Assembly (NCBI RefSeq): GCF_963677125.1
Contig: NZ_OY781882.1
Coordinates: 2,984,501-3,048,500 of the forward strand
Origin: an uncultured Desulfobacter sp.
GTDB lineage: Bacteria; Desulfobacterota; Desulfobacteria; Desulfobacterales; Desulfobacteraceae
Direction: 5' to 3'
Length of the DNA: 64,000 nt
Of this stretch, positions 33,350 through 42,256 are shown in pieces. Position 1 is the first letter of the stretch, and every line of letters starts with the position of its first letter. The translations under genes and the position numbers were made by a program. The notes under the pieces are model-generated. The model was given only the letters and a program-made list of their open reading frames with translations, searched no databases and was not told the origin of the DNA.

Positions 33350-34584
33350 CAACTGAATTTCTTTAATACAAGGGCAGTATTCACCCCGCCAAAGGCAAAA
33401 TTCTGCACGGATGCCGTGTTGATCTTCTCATCGCGCAACTGCTGTGTATGGTTGATCATGGCACAGGATTCATCCACGGTGTCAAGATTAAGGGTGGGCG
33501 GAATAAACCCGTGCTTCATCATCATCAGGGTGATGATGGTTTCAATGGCCCCGCAGGCGGCAATGGTATGCCCCATGTAGCTTTTCAGGCCTGTCACCCG
33601 TGTTTTACCTCCATACACATCATGGATAGCCATAGCCTCAATGGTATCGCCCTGGCGTGTTGCTGTGGCATGTGCGCTGATGAAATCGACATCCTCACTA
33701 TCGATTTTCGCATCGGCCAGGGCCAGGGTCAACGTCTGGGTAATCCCCGCCAGGTTTGGCAAAATCATGTCGCCTCCGTTGTTGTTGGAGGCAAACCCCA
33801 CAACTTCTCCCAGAATGGTTGCACCCCGCTGTTTTGCATGGTCCAGGGACTCCAGCACAAGGGCGCCTGCCCCTTCGCCCACCACCAGGCCGTCCCGCCG
33901 GCTGTCAAAGGGCCGTGGAGTAAGGTGGGGGGTGTCATTGAACCGGGTGGAGCAGGCCCGAAGGTTATCAAAGACAGCCACGGTTGAGGTGTCATATTCG
34001 TCGGCACCGCCGCACACCATGGCCTCCTGCATGCCGAACCGGATGGCTTCGTACCCGAAACCAATGGATTGGCTGCTGGTGGTACAGGCCGTACAGGGGC
34101 TGATGACCCGGCCGGATATCCCGAACATCTTTGTGATGTTCACGGCTGTGGTGTGGGCCATGGATTTTAGAAAATCAGCTGCATTGATCCCTGTATCACC
34201 CTCTTTTTTGTCCTTAAAATAGGTTTTCATGATCTGGCGCTGGACAAAGGGACTGCCGTGGATGGAGCCGAACGCCACCCCGACCTGCCCCGAGGTTAAA
34301 AAATCCTTATCCAGGCCGGATTGTTCAATGGCCCGCCGGGCGGATTCACAGGCAACAAACGCCACCGGCCCCATGGTTTTTCGATGGTTTCGTTCAAAGG
34401 AATATTCTTTGGGATAATCAATCCTGCCATAGACACCGGACTGAATCAATCCGGACAAGAACCCGTCATCTTCAAGTTTTTTAACCCCGGAAATGCCCTG
34501 GGTCAGATGCCGGATGATCTCATCCTCGGTCTCCCCGATGGGGGAAATGACGCCATATCCTGTTATAACGACCCTGCGGTTCAT
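33349..34584 (-). CDS. Beta-ketoacyl-ACP synthase (FabF-like), block 2, first
   Basis: 411 residues; Cys167 in TACTTSSQS, His in HATAT and His in MGHTIAACG. Close paralogue of the ketosynthase at 6834-8075, with the same spacing of motifs and shared segments such as RKTMGPV and SMxHTTAVNIT. It lies 6 bases after the adenylation gene. The duplication suggests that one copy initiates and another elongates, or that one is redundant. Confidence 0.88.
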   Translation of the reverse strand: MNRRVVITGYGVISPIGETEDEIIRHLTQGISGVKKLEDDGFLSGLIQSGVYGRIDYPKEYSFERNHRKTMGPVAFVACESARRAIEQSGLDKDFLTSGQVGVAFGSIHGSPFVQRQIMKTYFKDKKEGDTGINAADFLKSMAHTTAVNITKMFGISGRVISPCTACTTSSQSIGFGYEAIRFGMQEAMVCGGADEYDTSTVAVFDNLRACSTRFNDTPHLTPRPFDSRRDGLVVGEGAGALVLESLDHAKQRGATILGEVVGFASNNNGGDMILPNLAGITQTLTLALADAKIDSEDVDFISAHATATRQGDTIEAMAIHDVYGGKTRVTGLKSYMGHTIAACGAIETIITLMMMKHGFIPPTLNLDTVDESCAMINHTQQLRDEKINTASVQNFAFGGVNTALVLKKFS

Positions 34585-34590
34585 TTTTCT

Positions 34591-35973
34591 TTAGCCGACC
34601 TCCGTTTCAAACAAGGCGGCAACAGCGGCCCTGTCATACTTTCCGGAACGGGTCATGGGCATGTGTTCCACAACCTTGATCCTCCTAGGATGGGCAACGG
34701 CATCAAGCCGCCCGGAAAGAAATTGCCGGATATCCGTATGGGTGCAGTCGCCTTCCACAAGGGCACAAATATCAAAGGCTCTGCCCCGGGGAACAGGCTT
34801 TGTCAGGACCAAGGCATCCCTGACACCATCCATGGTTTTTAAGACCGCCCGGACCTGATCCAGATCCACCCGAATGCCTGCAATTTTTACAACCGTATCC
34901 GATCTGCCAAGGATAGCAAATGTGTTGCCGCGATATGATTTTACCCTGTCCGGTACCAGGTAAAACCCCAAATCATCCCGAACAATTTCAGGGGAGACAA
35001 AAGGGGATCGAATTTTTAAAGTGTCGTGTGCAATCTGGGTTTCAATGACACTGAAAGGTGAAAAATGGGTCTCATCGCGTCCCCGGCATCTAAAGGCAAT
35101 GCCGCCGGTTTCTGTTGACCCGTAAACTTCCATTACAACAACATTATTTCTTTGGCGAAAATCACTTTCATCCGTTTCGTCCAGGACGCCTGCCGACGAG
35201 AACGCCAAACGCAGACTATGATCCGGAAAATCATGGCCTTTCAAGGCTCTAAAATGGGCCGGCACACTGACAAGAATGGTTGCCTCCGTAGCCGTGACCA
35301 GATTGATAATTTCATGGGGAAAGCCGCAGGTTTGATCCACCACCCTTGCACCTGCAAGCATTGGGGCAGCCACGGAAAACAGCAGACCGTAAATATGATA
35401 GGGCGGCACCGTGGCGACCACCACGTCATCTTGACAGATGTCATGGGATTTCACTTGGAATAGGGCTTCGCCCATGATATTAGCCACGGTCTTTGTCCAT
35501 ATGGTCGGTTTTCCGGTTGAGCCGCCGGTATACAGTTTAAGCAGAGGGGCATCTGGATCAATGGAGACGTTTAAGGGGGCGGTGTTGCAGTGGTGGTCAT
35601 CCGGTGTAACGACAAGTGCTTTGACGCGCTTGGGCAAAGTCCGGCCCGGATCCGTCACCACCCATGTATGTTCCGGGTCACCTGCCAGATCCATAAGCGC
35701 CTCGTCCGAAATGTCATGGGGCAAAACCAGTATAGGCCCGCCGGCCAGCCGAGCAATAATGGCGGCAGCGGTAACAACCCTGTCCGTGGAAAATACGGCA
35801 AGATATCTTTTTTGATCACCTGTTGCAGGGCACTGAGCAAGAATGGCATGGGCCATGGCACGGATGTCAGCATAAGAGCTTTGCCCGCAAAAAGGTCTCT
35901 CAGGCGCACCGTTCCCTTTTAAAAGATCGGCCACAGCCTGTTCTGTCAAATGCTGCACGCTATTTGGTTTCAT
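34591..35973 (-). CDS. AMP-dependent acyl/aryl ligase
   Basis: 460 residues of the ANL superfamily. The ATP-binding loop is LYTGGSTGKPTI (about 152). The YGSTETGG motif (about 283) and the C-terminal hinge with a Lys in RSGKYDRAAV near the end complete the catalytic set. In aryl polyene clusters a short ligase like this loads the aromatic starter or an intermediate onto the carrier protein. It is the first gene of the block 2 operon; its promoter must lie in 35974-36370. Confidence 0.83.
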   Translation of the reverse strand: MKPNSVQHLTEQAVADLLKGNGAPERPFCGQSSYADIRAMAHAILAQCPATGDQKRYLAVFSTDRVVTAAAIIARLAGGPILVLPHDISDEALMDLAGDPEHTWVVTDPGRTLPKRVKALVVTPDDHHCNTAPLNVSIDPDAPLLKLYTGGSTGKPTIWTKTVANIMGEALFQVKSHDICQDDVVVATVPPYHIYGLLFSVAAPMLAGARVVDQTCGFPHEIINLVTATEATILVSVPAHFRALKGHDFPDHSLRLAFSSAGVLDETDESDFRQRNNVVVMEVYGSTETGGIAFRCRGRDETHFSPFSVIETQIAHDTLKIRSPFVSPEIVRDDLGFYLVPDRVKSYRGNTFAILGRSDTVVKIAGIRVDLDQVRAVLKTMDGVRDALVLTKPVPRGRAFDICALVEGDCTHTDIRQFLSGRLDAVAHPRRIKVVEHMPMTRSGKYDRAAVAALFETEVG

Positions 35974-36370
35974 GAATCACTGACCCGGACAAAAACATTC
36001 AAATGCCGTCAGGAAATATTTCAAAATATATACACCTGTAAATTATAATTTTTACACGCAAGCCCACAATGGAAGGTCATGGTAGATAAGCGGCTGTGAA
36101 CTGTCAAGGAGAAATCAGAACGTCTTTGGCATGGTTTGCGCCTGCTATGAATCCGAATTAGTGATGGGACAAAAAATGCACCCCTGTCACCCGGAATGCC
36201 GGGTGACAGGGGATGGGATGGAAGAACATAATGTACGGCCGTCCCATGCCGGAACAATATAACGGCCACGGGCCGTCCTTGGTCTTTGACCGTGGTTCGG
36301 AGCACAACGAATATTGAAACATCTCTGTGGCTTACAGAGAGTTTCTTATAAAAACCTTTGAATATATCCG
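35974..36370. other. Intergenic region between two minus-strand operons
   Basis: Holds the terminator of the cytochrome gene (36165-36212) and the promoter of the block 2 operon. A second set of GC-rich inverted sequences lies at 36232-36290 (CGGCCGTCCC and ACGGGCCGTCC). No gene was supported. Confidence 0.5.
36165..36212 (-). terminator. Intrinsic terminator of the cytochrome gene
   Basis: A 14-bp perfect stem (CCCCTGTCACCCGG/CCGGGTGACAGGGG, 36181-36212) with a 4-base loop. On the minus strand it is followed by TGCATTTTTTG. It lies about 160 bases past the cytochrome stop codon. Confidence 0.85.
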
Positions 36371-37441
36371 TTATTCTTCGTATTTGATCTTCACTTTCAA
36401 ATTTTTCAAATCTTCCGGGGTGAAAGGTTCGGCATAAAGTGCCATCTGAACAAGGGGGTTTGTCTTGGGTTCGAACGCCACCCACTTATCCCCTTTCTTT
36501 TCCAAAAAGGGCCAATTCAATAGCTCTGGAACCACAGGAATGACCCCTTTATAAAATTCAAGTTTTCCGTCCTTAAATACGGCCGGGGTAAATGCTTTGG
36601 ATGCCGCAAGGGTTTTGACCGCTTCGGTGGCGTGGCATTGCTCGCACTTTCTTCCTTCACACATAATTGAATGGGTAAAATAAGGCACGTAGGAGATAAA
36701 CGGTTCGTTATTTTTTCCAACTAAACTTTGCATGGTGCCGCTTGTCACTTTTCCTTTGTATTTGACCAAAAGCAAAAAGTCTTTGGCTTTGGCTGCAAAG
36801 CTTTTGGGCTTGCATTTTGTCTTGGCAAGGACACCAAAATGGCAATTGTAACATGTCATGGAATTTTGCACATGACACGCGTTGCATGCCAACTTGCCCT
36901 TATGCACGGTATGGGACTTGGTGTCAGGCAGCGCGGGGTATTCTGTTGCGTCTTTTGTGTGACAATCGGTGCAAGCCGTATCCATTGCGCCGTCCTGCCT
37001 CATGCTGGTATAAGCGTTTCCATCTCCGTGAACCTCTCTTTTGCTGTGACAATCCATGCACGCCATGTTGCTTTTTGCATGGACGCCCATGCATGCATTG
37101 GTCTCATCGTATTTGGCTGTGGCTTTTTCACGGGCATGGCATTTAAGACAGGTGTCACTTGACCGGGCTGTTTCAGTTGAGTAAACACACCCCTCGTCTG
37201 TTTTCTGAAGGTGGCAATCATCACAACTTTGCACATGACAATTTTTACACCCAAGGGCGTCGTACGGCACCCCGCTTATGGCCATGAAGCCATCCTTGGC
37301 CTCATACCAAGACCGCATGCCTTCACCAGTGTGGTGCAAACCCGATAAAAAACATCCCTGTTGCTCTTCGGCGTCAGCAGGCAGACCGGACAAGATCAAC
37401 ACTGACACAAAAAATAAAGTAAAACAAATTCTGCACTTCAT
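36371..37441 (-). CDS. Exported octaheme c-type cytochrome
   Basis: About 356 residues from the ATG at 37441, which has a good ribosome site (AGAGGAG); an upstream in-frame ATG would spoil the signal peptide. A Sec signal (MKCRICFTLFFVSVLILSG) precedes eight CxxCH heme sites: CKNCH, CDDCH, CLKCH, CMDCH, CTDCH, CNACH, CYNCH and CEQCH. Seven lie in the first two-thirds and the last is followed by a heme-free C-terminal domain of about 95 residues. Multiheme periplasmic cytochromes of this kind carry electrons to quinones or metals. No partner membrane subunit is adjacent, so the redox partner is unknown. Confidence 0.88.
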   Translation of the reverse strand: MKCRICFTLFFVSVLILSGLPADAEEQQGCFLSGLHHTGEGMRSWYEAKDGFMAISGVPYDALGCKNCHVQSCDDCHLQKTDEGCVYSTETARSSDTCLKCHAREKATAKYDETNACMGVHAKSNMACMDCHSKREVHGDGNAYTSMRQDGAMDTACTDCHTKDATEYPALPDTKSHTVHKGKLACNACHVQNSMTCYNCHFGVLAKTKCKPKSFAAKAKDFLLLVKYKGKVTSGTMQSLVGKNNEPFISYVPYFTHSIMCEGRKCEQCHATEAVKTLAASKAFTPAVFKDGKLEFYKGVIPVVPELLNWPFLEKKGDKWVAFEPKTNPLVQMALYAEPFTPEDLKNLKVKIKYEE

Positions 37442-38063
37442 CTTTCTTTCTCTCCTCTCTTTTTGTTGATAACGACCCATAGCAAACGGCACTGCCGCAA
37501 CAAATCATAAACGCATCCAGACCTTTTACTACAAAATCATTCAAATAAACGCGCATGACGAATCTCTCTAACCTCAACATATTGAGTCGAATTTAATTAG
37601 GCAACACAACACATTGAGCAAGCCCCTAATCAAGGAGTTCGACCCATATTTTTCAAACTTCAAATAAAAAGTCAATTAAGAATCATGGCAATTGCAATAG
37701 CAAACTGCTTCTTTACTGCATTCTAAAATTAGTCGATGATTATATCGTCATGAAGGAAAGCAAATAATTAGGCCGACAAGTGGTTATGAATTTTGTAGAA
37801 CAAAGACGTAGCAGCCACAGCATCAAAAAACAAAATAGCGGACAAAATCCAACTGATCTTCATAATTTTTTTTGCAAAAACCCCGTCCTAAGCCCTCGAC
37901 ATCCCATCAAAATAGGCGTAGTGTATGTCAATTAGTTCGATTATTAGTTTTTTAAATAAAAAAGTGAGGCAAAAGGCATTCATAAAACAGCCTCCCCAAA
38001 AAAAATCATTTATGTCTGCATAAAAATTTCTATTCCCAAGAAGCTAACCTGAAGGGGATTGAC
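37442..38063. other. Long AT-rich divergent promoter region
   Basis: 622 bases between the cytochrome gene (minus) and the corrinoid operon (plus). No intact gene, riboswitch or repeat was recognised. A ribosome site (GAAGGGGATTG) precedes the ATG at 38064. The length suggests regulatory input, but no operator could be defined. Confidence 0.4.
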
Positions 38064-38771
38064 ATGCCACAGAAGATGCAAAAACCCGAAATCATAGAAG
38101 AGACAAAAAAACGTATATTCTCTACAATCATGGAAGGCGATCGTGACCTGGCGGTTACTATTGTTCGGGATTGGGCGATAGGCAACAGCTATGAAGATGC
38201 GATCCACCAAATCCTTGAACCGGTCATGGAAACAATCGGAAAGGATTGGGGAGATTCCGAAAAGGTGAGTCTTGGCCAGGGGTATGTACTGAGTAAGGTC
38301 GTCGAGGATATTTTTAAGGAAGCGGCCCGAAAACGCTTACAAACAGGACAGCCTCCCCAGGAAAAAGGACCGGTTGTGATAGGAAATATTTTGGACGACA
38401 ATCACAGCCTGGGAAGAAAACTGGTGAAAATATTTTTGGAGACCGAAGGCTGGAAGGTTTATGATCTTGGCAATGACGTACCTGCCGTTAATTTCGTTGA
38501 CAAGGCCCTGGAAACCGATGCGCCTGTTATTGCCGTGTCCGCAATGATGCTGAGAACAGCGCTGAATATCAAGGAGGTGAGAGCTGAAATTGATAGGCGC
38601 AAGTTAGGTAAAAAAATTAAACTGGCTGTTGGGGGCGCGGTTTTTTGTCAACGGCCTGAACTCGTAAACGAGGTTGGTGGAGACGGCACATCGTATAATG
38701 CCATTGGTGTTTGCGAGCTGATGGAAAAGCTGGTTCACGACCTCAAAAGCGTACAGGAGAGGGCATCATGA
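38064..38771 (+). CDS. Corrinoid (B12-binding) protein, MtaC/MtbC-like
   Basis: 235 residues. An N-terminal helical cap domain (about 1-95) is followed by a Rossmann-like B12-binding domain with the DxHxxG signature in DDNHSLG (Asp112, His114, Gly117), giving the lower axial cobalt ligand. The family carries methyl groups between a substrate methyltransferase and MtaA-type enzymes. The next gene starts inside its stop codon (ATGA). No substrate-specific methyltransferase (MtaB, MttB type) is nearby, which is unusual for a catabolic role. Confidence 0.88.
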   Translation: MPQKMQKPEIIEETKKRIFSTIMEGDRDLAVTIVRDWAIGNSYEDAIHQILEPVMETIGKDWGDSEKVSLGQGYVLSKVVEDIFKEAARKRLQTGQPPQEKGPVVIGNILDDNHSLGRKLVKIFLETEGWKVYDLGNDVPAVNFVDKALETDAPVIAVSAMMLRTALNIKEVRAEIDRRKLGKKIKLAVGGAVFCQRPELVNEVGGDGTSYNAIGVCELMEKLVHDLKSVQERAS

Positions 38772-39805
38772 ATCATGCAGAACGAATTATGGCCACCATG
38801 CAGGGTATGCCCACAGATCGCAGGGCACTCGTTTTAGTCATGTCATTATATGCGGCCCGATTAACCGCCTGCCCTCTGGATGAACACTACACCAACCCTG
38901 ATGTTTATTTTAGAGGACAGGTTGCCGTTCAAAAAAAATTTGAACCGGATGTGCTTTTTTCCCCTTTTGTTCTTCCATATATGGGGGCAGCATTCGGCAG
39001 TGAAATCAAACTATTCAAAAACCAGGCACCGAACATAGCCACCCCGGCAATTAAGCGTCCAGAAGATTTTGCTTCCCTGCCTGTACCCAATGTCGATTCA
39101 AACTTTCATCTCTCTTATATAAGAAAATGTTTGAAACTGCTTGTCAAAGAATATGGAAAAAATATTCCGGTGGGGGCTTTTGCGTTAAGCCCAGTGGATC
39201 TACCGGCCATGATTATGGGCATGGAAGCATGGCTGGAGACCATGCTTTTCAAGCAAGACCTTGCCGAACAGATTATTGAGCAGGTGACCCCCCATTTTAT
39301 AGAGTATACCAATGCGCTTTTTTCCGACGGGGTAAGTTTTATTGTATTGCCCCTCCCTTTTGCCAATCTTCGGATCATCACCCCGAAAATTGCCAGGGAA
39401 ATTACCGTGCCGAAATTAAAAAATACGTTCGAACAGGTTGCAGGGCCGCTGATTCTCCACCATGTGGGGGCCTCTTTTTTAAATTCACTGGAACATCTCC
39501 AGGACCTTCCCAATGTTATGGGCTATTACATAGGAAAGGAAGACAGCCTTGTTAAGGCGCGTGAAATTGTCGGGCCGCAAAAAATATTGCTCGGGAATAT
39601 TGACGGCCCCGGCCTCCGGAAGAAAACGGTTGAAGATATCCAACATCAGACCCGTAACATCCTTGGACAAACCAAGGATGATCCTTGTTTTATTCTTGCA
39701 ACATCATCCCCTGATATTGATATCGATACTCCGGAAGAAAACATTTTTGCCATTGTAAACGCTGTAAAAGAATTCAGCCGAAGGAAAGACATTGGAAGCC
39801 CCTGA
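38768..39805 (+). CDS. MtaA/uroporphyrinogen decarboxylase-family protein lacking the usual zinc ligands
   Basis: 345 residues from the ATG at 38768, overlapping the corrinoid gene by 4 bases. The barrel fold and the position next to a corrinoid protein point to the MtaA/MtbA group, which moves methyl from Co to coenzyme M in methanogens. Two zinc-site segments are altered: the HxC motif reads HHVGAS and the second Cys region reads SSPDIDIDTPEEN. Thiol-dependent methyl transfer may therefore be absent, and a sensing or structural role is possible. In a bacterium the methyl acceptor would in any case differ from coenzyme M. Confidence 0.78.
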   Translation: MNHAERIMATMQGMPTDRRALVLVMSLYAARLTACPLDEHYTNPDVYFRGQVAVQKKFEPDVLFSPFVLPYMGAAFGSEIKLFKNQAPNIATPAIKRPEDFASLPVPNVDSNFHLSYIRKCLKLLVKEYGKNIPVGAFALSPVDLPAMIMGMEAWLETMLFKQDLAEQIIEQVTPHFIEYTNALFSDGVSFIVLPLPFANLRIITPKIAREITVPKLKNTFEQVAGPLILHHVGASFLNSLEHLQDLPNVMGYYIGKEDSLVKAREIVGPQKILLGNIDGPGLRKKTVEDIQHQTRNILGQTKDDPCFILATSSPDIDIDTPEENIFAIVNAVKEFSRRKDIGSP

Positions 39806-40388
39806 TACCAAAAAAATCACTGTCCTGGCCTGTTCGATTTTTCGCAGGGAAATCGAAGCGCTTATCGATACAGGAGAATTGATTGTTGATGCCCATTACA
39901 TCAACTCAATGATGCATATGCGGCCTGAAAAATTGTCCACCGTGCTCGATGCGGCCACAAAAAGAATGACACAGGACGGTAAAAAAATCGTTCTGATGTT
40001 TGGTGAGTGTCATAATCGTATGGACAAGTACCATTCAAGAATCGATGTCCAGCGTGTGAAAGGTTGCAATTGTGTTGAAATTATTTTAGGCAAAGAACGA
40101 TACGCCACCCTGCTTAAAGAAGGGGCTTTTTTTTTAATGCCCGAGTGGATCGGCAGGTGGAAAGAGATATTCAACGATGAACTTGGTTTAAAAGGAGATA
40201 TTGGAAAAGAGTTCATGCAGGAAATGCACAAATTCTTTCTTTATGTGGATACCGGGCTGGCGCCTGTACCGGAACAAACACTCAATGAAATATCACAGAC
40301 GCTGGGCCTGCCATGGAAAAGCATCCGCACCGATATGACCCATCTTTTAGGGGCAGTTCAAACAGCATTGGAAACATTTAATTCATGA
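39792..40388 (+). CDS. DUF1638 family protein
   Basis: 198 residues. A TTG start at 39792 with AAGGAAAG just before it is chosen; it overlaps the MtaA-like gene by 14 bases. The sequence shows a Rossmann-like start (ITVLACSIFRREIEAL), a GECHNRMD segment and paired Cys/His residues suited to metal or corrinoid binding. DUF1638 genes commonly sit beside corrinoid methyltransferase genes, but no activity is established. Coupled to the kinase gene by an ATGA overlap. Confidence 0.75.
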   Translation: MEAPDTKKITVLACSIFRREIEALIDTGELIVDAHYINSMMHMRPEKLSTVLDAATKRMTQDGKKIVLMFGECHNRMDKYHSRIDVQRVKGCNCVEIILGKERYATLLKEGAFFLMPEWIGRWKEIFNDELGLKGDIGKEFMQEMHKFFLYVDTGLAPVPEQTLNEISQTLGLPWKSIRTDMTHLLGAVQTALETFNS

Positions 40389-42166
40389 AACGTCGCCCGA
40401 TCATCCAACGCCAACCCGCAGATGCCTTGATGATTTTAGATATTGTGGAACAGGTGTTGTTGAATACCGACAATCCGGTCCAGGCTGGTAAGGAACTCTC
40501 GGAAATCCTGCGTGAACTCACCGGTGCAAAAGCTGTAACCATCATGCTTCTGGATGTGGACAACGACAAATATACCCATAAAATGATGGTCATCAATCCA
40601 ACCCGAAGAAAAACAGAGCAATTGCAGGAAACCGTATCTTACATGGCCAGGCAGAGCGTGGGATTGACGGAACCGTACCTGTGGAACGAAATCGATAACA
40701 ACCCAATGTCGGCCATCAATCAACAGCTTGACCAAATGGAAATGGATAATACGATTATTGCCCCTCTCGTGTCTGCCAAAAAACATGTGGGCTGTCTTTT
40801 GCTCCTGGGTTTGCCGGAAAAAGATTTTGGAAGAAACAAGGTCTTAAGTGCGTTGAAAATGTTTTCAAGCGTCCTTGCGCTCACCATTAATAACATTTTG
40901 TTATATGAAAATCAGGAGATGATAATAACCGCACGCACTGCGGAATTGAGGAGCACGAACCATGCCCTGAAAAGGGAAAACAACGAACGAGAACGTGCCG
41001 AAAAAGAGCTGCGGGTGCTTCAAAATTACCTTGCAAACATAATTGATTCCATGCCTTCCATACTTATTGGTGTTGATGTGAACTGCAACGTCACCCTTTG
41101 GAACAAAACTGCGGAGCAGGCTACGGGAAAAACAGCACAGGATATCCAGGGGCAATATCTATTGGATGCCTTTCCTCCCATGCATAAGCACCTGGAAAAA
41201 GTTGTTGAAAGCATCAAAACTAGAGGAATCAGAAAAAAGCAGACTCTGCTGGTACATACAGGAGATTTAAATCGTTACAAAGATATCACCATATATCCCC
41301 TGGGCGCCGAGGAAGTAGAGGGTGCCGTGATTCGGGTGGATGACGTAACAGAGCGGGTGCGCATAGAAGAGATGATGATCCAGAACGAAAAAATGCTTTC
41401 CGTAGGCGGATTGGCCGCAGGCATGGCACATGAAATCAACAACCCACTGGCCGGCTTGCTGCAGACTGCCCAGGTCTTGTCAAATCGCCTGGGAACCCGT
41501 TGCCGGATCCCCGCAAACCAAGAAGCCGCTGAAGCGGCCGGCATCACCATGGAAGGCATTGAGCAGTTCATGACGGCCCGGGGTGTTCCTCGCATGCTTA
41601 ATACGATTACGAACTCGGGACAAAGGATGGCCGACATTGTGCATAACATGCTCAGTTTTGCCAGGAAAGACCAGGCAGAAACTTCAGCCCATGATCTGGA
41701 AAACATCCTCGATAAAACCATCGAACTGGCAGCCACTGATTTTAATTTTAAAAAACAACACGATTTCAAAAAAATAAAAATAATCAAAGCCTATGCTCAC
41801 GACATACCAACGATTTTCTGCCAAAAGAATAAAATTCAGCAGGTGCTGCTCAACATCCTGCGCAACGGCGCCCAAGCCATGCAGACGGCCGGGACCCCTT
41901 CACCCCAATTCATTTTTCGGACACGCCTGACGCCGGACAAAAAAAAAGCGATCATAGAAATCAAGGATAATGGGCCGGGGATGGACGAACAAACCCGCAA
42001 ACGGATATTTGAACCCTTTTTCACGACCAAACCCGTGGGAGAGGGCACCGGTTTAGGATTGAGTGTTTCCTACTTCATCATCACCGAAAACCACAAGGGC
42101 GAGATAGCGGTTGAATCAGACCCCGGTAGGGGGGCAAAATTTATCATCAGCCTACCCGTGATATAG
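40385..42166 (+). CDS. Soluble histidine kinase with GAF and PAS domains
   Basis: 593 residues without membrane segments. Residues 15-185 form a GAF-type domain. A coiled coil (about 188-215) leads to a PAS domain (about 220-330, SMPSILIGVDVNCNVTLWN). The phosphoacceptor is His349 in MAHEINNPLAG. The ATPase has the N box (NILRNGAQAM), G1 (DNGPGMD), F (FEPFFTTKP) and G2 (GEGTGLGL). No receiver domain or response regulator is adjacent. Being last in the corrinoid/MtaA-like/DUF1638 operon, it probably reports on corrinoid or methyl status; this is inference. Confidence 0.9.
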   Translation: MKRRPIIQRQPADALMILDIVEQVLLNTDNPVQAGKELSEILRELTGAKAVTIMLLDVDNDKYTHKMMVINPTRRKTEQLQETVSYMARQSVGLTEPYLWNEIDNNPMSAINQQLDQMEMDNTIIAPLVSAKKHVGCLLLLGLPEKDFGRNKVLSALKMFSSVLALTINNILLYENQEMIITARTAELRSTNHALKRENNERERAEKELRVLQNYLANIIDSMPSILIGVDVNCNVTLWNKTAEQATGKTAQDIQGQYLLDAFPPMHKHLEKVVESIKTRGIRKKQTLLVHTGDLNRYKDITIYPLGAEEVEGAVIRVDDVTERVRIEEMMIQNEKMLSVGGLAAGMAHEINNPLAGLLQTAQVLSNRLGTRCRIPANQEAAEAAGITMEGIEQFMTARGVPRMLNTITNSGQRMADIVHNMLSFARKDQAETSAHDLENILDKTIELAATDFNFKKQHDFKKIKIIKAYAHDIPTIFCQKNKIQQVLLNILRNGAQAMQTAGTPSPQFIFRTRLTPDKKKAIIEIKDNGPGMDEQTRKRIFEPFFTTKPVGEGTGLGLSVSYFIITENHKGEIAVESDPGRGAKFIISLPVI

Positions 42167-42168
42167 TT

Positions 42169-42249
42169 AGTGATTGAACGAAAAGGCACCCACCTGCGGC
42201 GTTGCATCTGGGCAACTTTTCGTCCAACCACGGGTTTCCGTTCATGCAA
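42169..42249. repeat. About 80-bp repeat with AGTG terminus, copy 1
   Basis: Starts AGTGATTGAACGAAAAGGC, has a CACCCACCTG block and ends near CGGGTTTCCGTTCATGCAA. It matches 44340-44419 in the same orientation. The right end has diverged (GCAA in place of CACT). It begins directly after the kinase stop codon. Confidence 0.75.
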
Positions 42250-42256
42250 TAATTAA

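Noticed and set aside
36021..36485. A 154-codon open frame on the minus strand next to the cytochrome gene
   Set aside because: It overlaps the cytochrome 3' end in another frame, spans the terminator hairpin and has no recognisable motif.
37680..37710. Sigma-54 promoter ahead of the corrinoid operon (TGGCAATTGCAAT)
   Set aside because: Spacing between the GG and GC elements does not match the -24/-12 consensus.
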